Assembly: GCA_946811185.2 (NCBI GenBank)
Contig: OX328110.1
Span: 18,902,456-18,966,455, forward strand
DNA length: 64,000 bases
DNA from: Hippopus hippopus
Lineage: Eukaryota; Mollusca; Bivalvia; Cardiida; Cardiidae
Reading direction: 5' to 3'
Below the pieces are notes generated by a model. That model saw only the letters and a list, made by a program, of their open reading frames with translations, did not search any database and was not told where the DNA came from. The position numbers were made by a program, and so were the translations under genes. Positions 55,051 through 64,000 of this stretch are shown piece after piece (positions within the stretch are counted from its first letter, which is position 1; every line of letters begins with the position of its first letter).

Positions 55051-56346
55051 ACAAGAGGGCCGTTGGCCCTAAAGCGCTCACCTGAGTAAAGTTATCTATG
55101 GTTGATAAAACTGAAAAGATTCTGGTTTTAATGATGCAAAACACATGCATGTAAGTGACCTACTTTTTGACCACCTTGACCTACTTTTAACAGAGATATC
55201 ATCCAGACAAACATTCTGATGTTTCATGAGTATCAGACTGAAATGTGGCGTCTAGATTGCACACAAGTTTTTTCTAAGATTTTGCCCAGTGACCTACTTT
55301 TTGGTCTATTGTTACCCAATTTCAAACTTGTCTGAGATTTCATACAGACAACCTTTCTGACCTTTCTGAAAAATGTGGCCTGCAGTGTGCACACAAGGTT
55401 TTTCTAAGATTTGGCTTAGCGACTTACTTTTTGTATCAATTTCATTTATTTCTAAATTATCATCTAGACAAACCCTCTGACCTAGTTTCATGAGTATAAG
55501 CCTGAAAATGTGGTCTCTACAGTGCACACAAGGTTTTTCTAAGATTTGGCCCAGTAACCTACTTTTTGACCAAACATGACCCATTTCAAACCTGTCAAAG
55601 ACATCGTCAAGACAAACATTCTAACCTAGTTCCATGAGTATCAGGCTGAAAATGTGGCCTCTATAGTGCACACAAGGTTTTTCTAAGATTCGGCCCAGTG
55701 ACCTACTTTTTGACCAAACATTACCCAGTTAAAAACATGTCCAAGAAATTGTCAAGACAAACACCCTGACCTAGTTCCATGAGTATCAGGCTGAAAATGT
55801 GGCCTGTAGAGTGCACACAAGGTTTTTCTACGATTTGACACAGTGACCTACTTTTTGACCAAACATGACCCAATTATAAGCTTGTCCAAGAAATTGTCAA
55901 GACAAACATCCTGACCTAGTTCCATGGATATTTGAAATTATGGCCTGTTAAGTGGACACAAGGTTTTTCTAAGATTTAGCCCAGTGACCTAAGTTTTGTT
56001 TTGACAAGATCAATTTTGAACAAGATATCATCAAGACAAACATTCTAACCATTAGTAACAGTCTGAAAATGTGGCCTCTAGAGTGCACACAGGGTTTTTC
56101 TAAGATTTAGCCTGTCCCAATGACCAACTTTTTGACCTGCCATGACCCAATTTCGAACTTGTCGGAGATATTATCAAGACAAACATTCTGACCAAGTTTC
56201 ATGACTTTCTGACTGAATTTTTGGCATTTAGAGTACACACAAGGTGAATGTTGACAACCACATGCCGGACGCCAGACGAGGCACGCCAAACACAGCACCA
56301 TCACAAAAGCTCGCCTTCAAGCACTTTGTGCTCAGGTGAGCTGAAA
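55051..56346 (+). mobile_element. H-type element, GCTCACCTGAG ends
   Basis: Head hairpin AGGGCCGTTGGCCCT, then GCGCTCACCTGAGTAAAG; tail GCACCATCACAAAAGCTCGC, CTTCAAGCACTTTGTGCTCA, GGTGAGCTGAAAA. Inside are about eight units of ~130-155 bp with GTGACCTACTTTTTGACC, GTCAAGACAAACATTCTGAC and GTGCACACAAGGTTTTTCTA. Confidence 0.8.
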
Positions 56347-56385
56347 AGCCTTTTTATTCAGGATGAATAAAACAGCATTGTAGAG

Positions 56386-56615
56386 TTAACTCTTTACCAA
56401 ATGACAAAAATTTTAGAATAGCCCAAATTGAAAGCATTTGCAGACGTCAAATAAAACGTGACTCACAATTTGAAGTTTATTTTTGGAACGGTTGAAAACA
56501 TTGTGGGAAAAGGAGAAAATGCTGGTTACCAGCATTTTCTCCTTTTTCCACAATGTTTTCAAAACCTTTTTTCTTCAGGGTCGTTAAAAGTCAGGATTGT
56601 GTGGTAAAGAGTTAA
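56386..56615. mobile_element. P1 MITE, near full length
   Basis: Long-arm-first; TTAACTCTTTACCAAATGAC to TGTGTGGTAAAGAGTTAA; perfect centre GCTGGTTACCAGC. Confidence 0.85.
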
Positions 56616-56629
56616 GTGTTAAAAGTGGC

Positions 56630-56760
56630 TGTCACAACTTCAGTTGCCTTTGCTACCACCTAAGATCAAGATCAGACTGCTAAAAGCATGCAGTCTTTCT
56701 TTATATCTAACCTGTTCACTTGACTAGGACATTCTGGGTACTGCACCTTTATGAGAGCAA
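56630..56760. mobile_element. P2 hairpin element, decayed
   Basis: CTAAGATCAAGATCAGACTG / GCATGCAGTCTTTCTTTATATC. Confidence 0.5.
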
Positions 56761-56881
56761 TTATTTGCATGTTTTTCCCCTCACCAAAAGCTTTATTTGG
56801 TTAACTAGGCACTATAAAGGTTTGTTTGTACCACTTCACAAATCAACGTCTGTTCCTTATCTTGCATTTCTGTTTAATTTC

Positions 56882-57110
56882 TAGACCTTTAACTGCACAG
56901 TCATAAGTTTTAAGAACCCTGAGATGAAGGCTTTGGAAAACATTGCAGGAAAAGGAGAAAATGCTGGTAACCAGCATTTTCTCCTTTTTCCACAATGTGT
57001 TCTACCCTTCTAAAAACAAATAACAATTTTTGAGTCATGGTTATTTTCTCGTCTGCACAAGCTTTCAATTTAGACAAGTCTAACATTTTGTCCTTTGATA
57101 AAGGGCTTAT
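56882..57110. mobile_element. P1 MITE copy
   Basis: Short-arm-first; CTTTAACTGCACAGTCATAA start, perfect centre GCTGGTAACCAGC, TTTGATAAAGGGCTTA end. Confidence 0.75.
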
Positions 57111-57378
57111 TCAGTACCAGTATGTACTTACATAACATTAACTGATAACAAGAAATCATTCAACATTATGTCATCACAATGTAATTACTTTGATGTGTCT
57201 CAAAGCTGATCCTTTCAAGAATAATAGACTTACCATGTATTTATGTTAAATAAAGATTGAGAAACTGGGTCTTTCCTAATAAAACTCTCACCACACAAGT
57301 CCCAAGTTTTCACAACCCCCAGGTACAAGCACAAGGACTTGGTAAGCATCCTATTAAAGTATGAATGATCAATGTCAC

Positions 57379-57585
57379 TTAACCCTTTACCACATAATCC
57401 CGACTTTTAACGACCCTGATATAGAAAGTTTTTGAAAACAGAGAAAAGAAGAAAACGCTGGTCACTAATCATATTTCTAAGCCCCTATATACATTATTTT
57501 CAAGATTGGGCTGTCGAAACTAGGGGCGGTTTTAACCGGTCAGCAACACTTATCATCTGCAAATTTGTCGTTAGGTACAGAGTTA
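57379..57585. mobile_element. P1 MITE, palindrome largely destroyed
   Basis: Good ends TTAACCCTTTACCACATAAT / GTTAGGTACAGAGTTAA; the middle AACGCTGGTCACTAATCATA has lost its right arm. Confidence 0.65.
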
Positions 57586-58304
57586 AGAATTCATACATGA
57601 TACCATCCTCGGAACCCAGGTTTGAAGCATTACGTTACTCTCCATGCATCTACAGAATGAATTGAAACTGGGTCAACAAGGATGATATGATACTAGTGAA
57701 AACATTGTGGCAGAAACAAATTTCTTTATAAAACTGATTTCTCCCTCAGCCTGAATGTTTTCTGCAGGCAGTTACATGTTAAATAGACACAGTAGGTCAT
57801 AATACTTCCAGATGGTGTGCACTGGAAACAACAATAAACAACAGTTTGAGGCCAGTAAGAATAACCCTTATGATGCCAGATACATACACTGGACAATTAA
57901 ATTCAGTAAGTTATACACCAATACTGCAATGTCTGGTGTATCAGAATCTCAGAAACATGATGATATCATACAGTATATATAAGACACAAGATCAGACTGC
58001 ATAAAACATGCAGTCTGATTGTAGATCTATGCTGTATACAAGACATAACATAATTTGTATCATACAGTTGGCAAATCTATGGGTTAATTGACAGCAGCAT
58101 CAATTGATGATTATTATCACAGTAAATACAGTCTCATTAACACCTGGACACCCTTGAGGTCATCTGTTTCAGATCAAAACACATCATGGCAGAGACTATT
58201 CCATCATTCCTCTATTTTTCAAATCCCCTTGGAGAACTAGGGTTGACTTTTCTATAATTTGTGTAACTGATTCCAAAGAGTCATCAGCAATAGGTATAAT
58301 ATGA
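57586..58304. other. Noncoding stretch with a P2 hairpin
   Basis: P2 at ~57965-58040 (CAAGATCAGACTGCATAAAA / CATGCAGTCTGATTGTAGAT). A weak P1-like core at ~57695-57765. No gene seen. Confidence 0.45.
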
Positions 58305-58575
58305 GCCCTGGAAGCTCAGTGGTACCAAAGATAACATAATCAAGTGGTTGAAAGTTTGAACCATTATAAAAATACTTTCTGAGATTTGATGATAGTCACT
58401 GCAACAACTCTCATTGCTTCACCACTGAACAGTTTAAACTTCAAAACTTGGAGGGGAGCATCAAAATTTGGTTCAGGCAAGCATGGAAACAGTAGGCCTG
58501 GTGCACTGGCTCTCTTGCTATAACTGCCTTACCATCTGTTGAAAATCATGTCTAACACCAAACAAGTAAAAGTAT
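58305..58575 (+). mobile_element. tRNA-derived SINE (family S-b)
   Basis: Head GAGCCCTGGAAGCTCAGTGG (box-A-like), GAAAGTTTGAACCATT (box-B-like), body GATGATAGTCACTGCAACAA, end GTGCACTGGCTCTCTTGCTA..CATGTCTAACACCAAACA. Confidence 0.6.
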
Positions 58576-58635
58576 TTTTTCTGGCGTTTAGTTTTACTTA
58601 ACTGTCAACAGTACTCATGGCTAACACTAACTTTT

Positions 58636-58786
58636 TAACTCTATGCCACACAAACCCTAGTTTTGAAGACCCATAGAGAGAGGCCTTGTAGACATTGTAG
58701 GAAAAGACGAAAATGCCGTTTACCTTCTTTATCTATGATGAAGTTTTCATCCCTTTCAAAGACAAATTTCACTGTTTGGGCAATAT
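58636..58786. mobile_element. P1 MITE fragment cut by the next P1
   Basis: TTTTTAACTCTATGCCACAC to TTGGGCAATAT, ending exactly where the long arm of other copies has its internal TTTAA. Confidence 0.6.
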
Positions 58787-59010
58787 TTAACCCTTTAACA
58801 AACAATCCAAGGTTTTCACACCCAAGGAAAGAAGGCTTATGAAAAACAGTGTTGGAAAAGGAGAGAATGCTGGTAACCAGCATTTTCTTCTTTTCCCACA
58901 ATGTTTTTCAACCTTCCAAGAGTGAAATTCTATTTTTTATATTTATGTTTCACAATAATTTTGTCACCTGCAAAAGCTTTCAGTTTGGAAATTATCTGGG
59001 TCAGGAAGTT
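58787..59010. mobile_element. P1 MITE, inserted at an internal TTAA of another P1
   Basis: TTAACCCTTTAACAAACAAT start; perfect GCTGGTAACCAGC core; right terminus eroded. Confidence 0.7.
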
Positions 59011-59019
59011 AGGATGAAA

Positions 59020-59170
59020 CTGTTCATAAATCAAACCATGGATTTATCTTCAAAAGGGAGGAAAGAAAAGACCGTGGAAAAAGGTGTAAATGCTGGTAAT
59101 CAACATTTTCTTCTTTTTCTCACCATGTTTCCAAAAGACTACTGCCATAGGATTTCTAAAATACAGTTTT
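59020..59170. mobile_element. P1 MITE, decayed
   Basis: GTGGAAAAAGGTGTAAATGC-TGGTAATCAACATTTTC core, no clear ends. Confidence 0.5.
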
Positions 59171-59171
59171 A

Positions 59172-59409
59172 TTAAACCTTCACTACACAATCCCAACTTT
59201 TAATGACCTTGCCAAAGGAGGCTTTTGAAAACAAACATTATGTTGGAGGAAGGAGAAAATGCTTGTAACCAGCATTTTCTCCTTTTCCAACAATGTTTTC
59301 TACCCCTCCAAAGGCAAATTTCAAATTTTGGGTCACATTAATTTCATTTTCTGCAAATAATGCTTTCTATTTTGACAAGTCTAAAATTTTTCTGTTTGGT
59401 AAAGAGTTA
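59172..59409. mobile_element. P1 MITE copy
   Basis: TTAAACCTTCACTACACAAT start, AATGCTTGTAACCAGCATT (only one arm changed), TGTTTGGTAAAGAGTTAC end shared with the next copy. Confidence 0.75.
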
Positions 59410-59634
59410 CTCCTTTAACAAACAACAAAATTCTGGACTTGGCCAAATTCAAAGCATTAGCAGACGACTAAATAAATGCATTTTTTTTGTTGCTTTTTGT
59501 CTTTGGTAGGGTAGAAACTATTGTTGGAAGAGGAGAAAATGCTGGTAACTAGCACTTCTTTTTCTTTCCCCAAAATGTTTTCAAAAGCCTTCTTCCTCAG
59601 GGTCGTTAAAACTGGATTTTGTGGTAAAGGGTTT
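59406..59634. mobile_element. P1 MITE copy
   Basis: Long-arm-first; CTCCTTTAACAAACAACAAA, centre GCTGGTAACTAGC, TTTGTGGTAAAGGGTTTA. Confidence 0.7.
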
Positions 59635-59699
59635 ACGTTTAAACATATTTGTTTACATCGATTGAGAAACAAGTTCTCACAATTTATACCAATCTCTCT

Positions 59700-59850
59700 C
59701 GATTCTGCTTCCTCGGAACTACACCAGTACTTGCGCCGAATATGTGGGCCAATGAAAAACCCCAAAGTTGACACCTGCTCCCAGGTATCAAACTCGGGAC
59801 CCTTTGGTTACAAGCCCACCGCTCTATCTCACAACCACAGACACCACACA
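59700..59850 (-). mobile_element. tRNA-like SINE head, minus orientation
   Basis: Minus strand: GTGGTTGTGAGATAGAGCGG (box A), GGGCTTGTAACCAAAGGGTC, CCGAGTTTGATACCTGGGAG (box B). The downstream part is short and unlike the other SINEs here. Confidence 0.6.
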
Positions 59851-60024
59851 AAGAGTTAAGAGTTAAGTGAAGGGTTCAGATTTTAGGTCAAATTCATTGC
59901 AGGCACTCATTATCAATGCATGGATACCATGTCTGTTACTCATCAATATCAAACAGCATGCAAAATTAATGAACTCGGCCATGTTTTCCATTCCCTCTTA
60001 GTAGCCTTAATCATGCAACTGAGA

Positions 60025-60190
60025 AAAAAAAAAGCCCTTTGAAAACAGTGTGGGAAAAGGAGAAAATGCTGGTTACCAGCATTTTCTCCTTTTTCCACAA
60101 TGTTTTCCATTCTTTAAGAAAACAATACAATTATTTGAACAACATCAAAGTTATCATCTATCACTGCTCTTGATTTTGACATGTCTTAAG
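60025..60190. mobile_element. P1 MITE, left end missing
   Basis: AAAAAGCCCTTTGAAAACAG, perfect GCTGGTTACCAGC, then a decayed long arm to ATGTCTTAAGCCTT. Confidence 0.65.
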
Positions 60191-60195
60191 CCTTA

Positions 60196-60500
60196 TCGAG
60201 CCCTGGTAGCGCAGTCAGTAGCATACAGGACTCAAGAACAGGTGGTCGCTCATTTGATCGCAGGCTCAGCCAATTTATTTCTGAGGACTGATGATAGTCA
60301 TTGCAACATGATTCATTCCTCTTTCACCGCTGATCATTATTTTGGCGATGGTTATGTGGGAAAGCAGCCAGTAGCTTGGAAAGAATATTGTGTGAAACAC
60401 TGGTAAAAGAAACTCCAGGAAAGCATGGATAGGTGCACTGGCCGGCGCTGTATAACTGAAATAATGTTGAAAACAGCATTAAACGCCATACAATCTATCA
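60196..60500 (+). mobile_element. tRNA-derived SINE (family S-b), best copy
   Basis: GAGCCCTGGTAGCGCAGTCA (box A), GTCGCTCATTTGATCGCAGG (box B), body TGATGATAGTCATTGCAACA and GGGAAAGCAGCCAGTAGCTT, end GGTGCACTGGCCGGCGCTGT..AACAGCATTAAACGCC. Confidence 0.75.
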
Positions 60501-61862
60501 GTCTTAACCCTTTATTCTGCTAAATAAATGAAATGAAACTTTCAAGCTGATAGTAAAAACCTAAATTTTGCTGTTTCAAGGGTAAATTTTTTGTGGAAAA
60601 GATGTCCAGATGGGACAGTGTAGATCCAGGGTTCCCTCTGGCTTCTTTTTTTTCTTGCGCCATCACTTTCGCCAAATGAGAAAAGTTTGCGCCAAATTGA
60701 AATAATTAGAGCCAGTTGGTGCCAATTTTAAAATGAAAGTACCGGGGGTCAGGCATAATCAAGAATTGGTCTATAAATTTTCATCACATGGTTGTGTCAA
60801 TAAAAAAAAACAAACAGGAAAACATTTGTTTTCATCAGATTTCATAACTCATATCTATGTCTTTTACATGAATATAGTAAAAAAAATATTTTTGTGAACA
60901 ATGGAAAAAACAACATCTATTAAGTTTAAGTAGATCTATCTTTAATGTTTGTAAAACCAATGTGACAAAAGCAGAAATAGGTCATTGAGAGCAATTTCTA
61001 CTTTTGTAACAAAGTTTTAAAGAAAGACTTTTTGAAACATATAGAAGTTTAAATTGTACAAACCAAACAACAAAGTCAATATGTAAAAAAAAAATGTTAA
61101 AAAAAAAAAAGAAATTTCTCCCTTAGAAGGAAATTGCTTCTGTAGGGACTATTTTTTTTTTTATCTGTAACAGTATAAAAAAGTTAGAAATGTAAAAAAA
61201 AACCAAACAAGTTTTCTGAAAAGGTGGGCGATTAACGGAGGAAGAACGACATAGAAAATGCCGAGGACGACGATAACATTACAGTCCGGGTTTTAGTCAA
61301 CGCCGACAACGTCGCCATTTAGGAAACCCGCTGTATTTTACCTGCGATCATGATTCATTTGGACATTTAGTAACATTCACGATTGATATAGGCCACTGGT
61401 CTTCGATACTTTCACTTTCTGACAGTTTTCCAAAATAAATTTACATTTTTTTTCTAGCCGGATGTTTGTGTTATCGAAAGTGTATGTATATTCGGATAGA
61501 CTGGTGTAAATGACATCGATTTGTGAAGTAATATTTTGATTACTTCGATGCCGTCATTTATTCCAGCTGATTTAGATCTATTTCACTTTTATCGATGGAT
61601 TAGCGGTCATGCATCCATGCATTGCAGTGAAGGGGGCCAGTTTTAAAATGTTCGGCATCCCGATATGAAAGATACCGGCGCCAGCCATTTTCGCCATTTG
61701 GCATTTCTTGGCGCCACATTTAAAAATCTATCGCAAATGGCGTCAAATGCGAAGCCCAGCGGGAACCCTGAGATCAAAGATCAGAATGTATTTTCTATAA
61801 CTTCTGTGCAGTCTGATCTTGATCTGCAAATGGTCAGTGAGTCATGTTTAGCAGCCTAAGGG
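60487..61862. mobile_element. P2 element split by a CAGGGTTCCC-ended transposon
   Basis: Left half TTAACCCTTTATTCTGC..GACAGTGTAGATC, right half AGATCAAAGATCAGAATG..GTGCAGTCTGATCTTGATCT. The interruption is 60627-61770. Confidence 0.65.
60627..61770. mobile_element. 1.14-kb nonautonomous DNA transposon, CAGGGTTCCC ends
   Basis: The left end CAGGGTTCCCTCTGGCTTC and right end GAAGCCCAGCGGGAACCCTG are inverted complements. Further in, repeated GCGCCA/GGCGCC and CGCCAAATG/CATTTGGC words lie near both ends. AGATC flanks both sides, compatible with a 5-bp target duplication. A hAT-like origin is suggested by CAGGG ends but the 8-bp duplication expected of hAT is not visible. No transposase frame. 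Confidence 0.7.
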
Positions 61863-61869
61863 TCAAAGT

Positions 61870-61942
61870 TTGTCATCTAATGTTTTCAAAAGACCTCTCT
61901 GTTAGGATCATTAAAACTGGAGAATGTGTGGTGAAAGGCTAA
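61870..61942. mobile_element. P1 right-end fragment
   Basis: TAATGTTTTCAAAAGACCTC..GAATGTGTGGTGAAAGGCTAA. Confidence 0.55.
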
Positions 61943-61988
61943 ATGCTGTTTGAAGCAGGAGTGCATATTTTGTCTGCTGTGCTCTGGC

Positions 61989-62214
61989 AAAAGGGGGCTT
62001 AATGCATCCCTGTGAAGCATAATACCAAGCAAGTGATCACATACACAGGGATCCATAAAAGCCATATTCTTTAACAACCGACTTAATCATAAGGTAAACT
62101 GGTCCTTGGACTAACAGAAAATTGACCTGGAGCAAAAAGTTTCAGCCTAGGTCAGCCTGCGCGGACTGCAGATGCATTAAGTCCCCTTTTCACAGAGCAT
62201 GGCCCATTTGTTAG
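61989..62214. mobile_element. P3 element, uninterrupted copy
   Basis: GGGGGCTTAATGCATCCCTG at the left and GATGCATTAAGTCCCCTTTT-CACAGAGC at the right are inverted complements over ~20 bp; GGTCAGCCTGCGCGGACTG centre. Confidence 0.65.
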
Positions 62215-62219
62215 ATAAT

Positions 62220-62497
62220 TGGTTAGAATCCCATTACTAGACAAGTACTAGTAGAACAGCCTAATATGTACAATAAAAAAAAAATTGACACCTTTTCAGA
62301 AAAGAGATAGAAGGAAAAATTGCTCGCAAAGCCATTGCTCCTTTTCCTATATTGTTTTATGAAGTGTTGAAAAACCATAAATATTATTCCTTCCTCCAAA
62401 TGTATGTTTTTTCGTCAATTTGAAATAGTATTCAATAAGTCAAAAATAGCTTGTGGATATAAATGAGTCAAACAGACTTCAAAAAAAATATCGTTGA
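62220..62497. other. Noncoding stretch
   Basis: Only a decayed P1-like core of the GCAATT/CATTGC type at ~62300-62360 (AAATTGCTCGCAAAGCCATT). Confidence 0.4.
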
Positions 62498-62684
62498 TTA
62501 ACTCTTTCACTACTGAATAAACAAATTGCATTTTCTTAAAGGCTAAAAATACACTTACTCTGCAAGATCAAGAGACAGTTTGGTCATAATCTAGAATACA
62601 GCAGTGGACGTCCTGTGCAGTCTGATCTTGATCTACACTGTTCACAAAAGCTTCTAGTGTCGTCAATGGTATAGAAAGATTTAA
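62498..62684. mobile_element. P2 MITE, TTAA-flanked, part of the left hairpin arm deleted
   Basis: TTAACTCTTTCACTACTGAA to ATAGAAAGATTTAA; GGACGTCCTGTGCAGTCTGA shows the shortened left arm compared with 47828-48036. Confidence 0.75.
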
Positions 62685-63090
62685 AAACTGCTTTCATTGA
62701 AAAAAGCAATCACCACTTTCCAGTTATCAATAGATTTACAAGTCTGACAGTTTTTTTTTTGCAAGAGTTATGACACTATGTGACAGTATATGTCTACCAT
62801 ATGACTTGTGCTGTACATGGTTATTAATTATTATGACTATCATCAGTCATTACTTGACCTTAGGTCATTTCTTTCACCAAAATCCTTTTTTTTAATCACA
62901 ACTCTTGTGACTAATTGTTTACTTGGGTTTTTTAAACTCATTACTCTCCAAGTGATAAGATATGTATATACAAGACATTCTTACAAAGATCAAAGACTGA
63001 AAAAAAAATTATTAGCCTTAAATGGATGCATTTGATGATATATTCAAAGGCAAGAATAAATGATACAATGACAGTGAGGTAGAACCTTTA
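62685..63090. other. Noncoding stretch
   Basis: T runs and AT-rich sequence; nothing recognised. Confidence 0.4.
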
Positions 63091-63345
63091 GAAAGCACCT
63101 GCTTTTCCCACAATGTTTTCTACCCTTTAACCATTTTATGATTTACCAGACGACAAAATTTTAGTCCTGTCCAAAATGGAACCATTTGCAGACAAATGTG
63201 GCCCAGCATTTTCTCCTTTTCCCCACGATGTTTTTTACCCTATCAAAGAGAAATTGCACCATTTGAGCCACAATGAAATTGTCGTCTGCAAATGCTTTGA
63301 ATTTGAACAAGTCTAAAATCTTGTCATTTGCTAAAACTTAAAGAG
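63091..63345. mobile_element. P1 MITE fragments, two overlapping
   Basis: TTTTCCCACAATGTTTTCTA (63104), then TTTACCAGACGACAAAATTT..GTGGCCCAGCATTTTCTCCT and a long arm ending TTGTCATTTGCTAAAACTTAA. Confidence 0.6.
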
Positions 63346-63540
63346 TTCACTCCATACAGATGACAAAATTCCAAATTCTTTATATTGAAAGGTTTTGCAG
63401 ACAACAAATTCAACCTAGTATACATGATAGTATTTGTCTTTGAAAGGGTAAAAAAGAGCCAGTATTTTCTCTTTTCCCTACAATGTTTTCATAAACTGTT
63501 TTCTTCAGGGTCTTTAAAACAGCAGATTGTGAGCTTAAGA
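63346..63540. mobile_element. P1 MITE, left palindrome arm lost
   Basis: CACTCCATACAGATGACAAA, GGTTTTGCAGACAACAAATT, AAAGAGCCAGTATTTTCTC. Confidence 0.55.
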
Positions 63541-63674
63541 GTTCACAGTAACTCCACATATTTCAGTATCGACTCACAGCTGTATCAACATATATCATTC
63601 TGTTATCTTATGTAACCGCTGGTAGTTTTCACCTCTATCTTGACATCATCTTCTTCACAAAACTCATGTTTTCT

Positions 63675-63899
63675 TTAACTCTTTACCAAACGACAAAATT
63701 TTAGGCCAGTCCAAACTGAAAGCATTTGCAGACAACAATGTGGCTGAAAAATTGAAATTTGTTGTTGGAAGGGTAGAAAACATTATGGGAAAAGGAGAAA
63801 ATGCTGGTTATCAGCATTTTCTCCTTTTTCCAGAATGTTTCAAAAGGTTTTTTTTTTTTAGGGTCATTAAAACTCAGGGATTGTAGGGTAAAGCGTTAA
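63675..63899. mobile_element. P1 MITE, near full length
   Basis: Long-arm-first; TTAACTCTTTACCAAACGAC to TAGGGTAAAGCGTTAA; centre GCTGGTTATCAGC; T run in the short arm. Confidence 0.8.
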
Positions 63900-64000
63900 A
63901 ATAGTATTTAACACACTACCACCTGCATGCAACTTTTTTCTGCCTTTTCAGAAACCATTCTCAAAAATATTATGGCATATAACTATATTACTCCAGTGTC

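Overview
The window is animal nuclear DNA, most likely from a bivalve mollusc of the heterodont/veneroid type. It is AT-rich, has spliced genes with GT-AG introns, and is dense in repeats I associate with bivalve genomes: hairpin-ended elements opening with phrases like 'AGAGGGCC..GGCCCT', ACGG microsatellites, tRNA-derived SINEs and GATCAGACTGCA hairpins. The species cannot be fixed from sequence alone.

Only two protein genes are supported. At the left end (+ strand) lie the last three exons of a two-finger C2H2 zinc-finger protein (756-921, 1195-1257, 4269-5902); all junctions keep frame and 620 C-terminal residues are visible, with the 5' part outside the window. Near the middle (- strand, 28194 down to 25529) is a complete three-coding-exon gene for a 316-residue, probably disordered protein made of about seven copies of a short motif; its exons also join in frame. 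I cannot name either gene. A degenerate Tc1-like transposase lies at 53017-53975.

The rest is mostly repeats. The dominant one is a ~227-bp element (here 'P1') flanked by TTAA, with ends CYCTTTACCAAACAA and a ~67-bp near-perfect palindrome in its centre. I count roughly 70 intact, truncated or decayed copies, about one per kilobase. One copy (42177-42406) can be compared with empty versions of the same local sequence inside a satellite array, which directly shows TTAA target duplication and supports a piggyBac-type (or other TTAA-targeting) MITE. Other TTAA-flanked families are P2 (GATCAGACTGCA hairpin), A (AGATRCMY ends) and B (GCCTTGGTC ends, CGGA-rich).

A second class (here 'H') comprises 0.5-2.5-kb elements with a hairpin head, a matching inverted motif and hairpin at the tail, ACGG/ACCG microsatellites, and internal tandem repeats usually 145-165 bp long. 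They resemble Helentron-associated/pearl-type elements of bivalves. They lie at 13811-16316, 18521-19566, 23229-23715, 32084-33082, 36647-37793, 38091-38706, 39996-41231, 49631-51214 and 55051-56346.

From about 38.0 to 46.3 kb there is an interrupted 29-bp satellite whose monomer nearly matches the P1 terminus, suggesting that it grew out of that transposon end. Elements are nested several deep (A and B inside P1; H inside P1 and inside the satellite; a CAGGGTTCCC-ended element inside P2; P2 inside P3; a SINE inside P1), giving a relative chronology. No RNA genes, CRISPR arrays or bacterial-type features were found.
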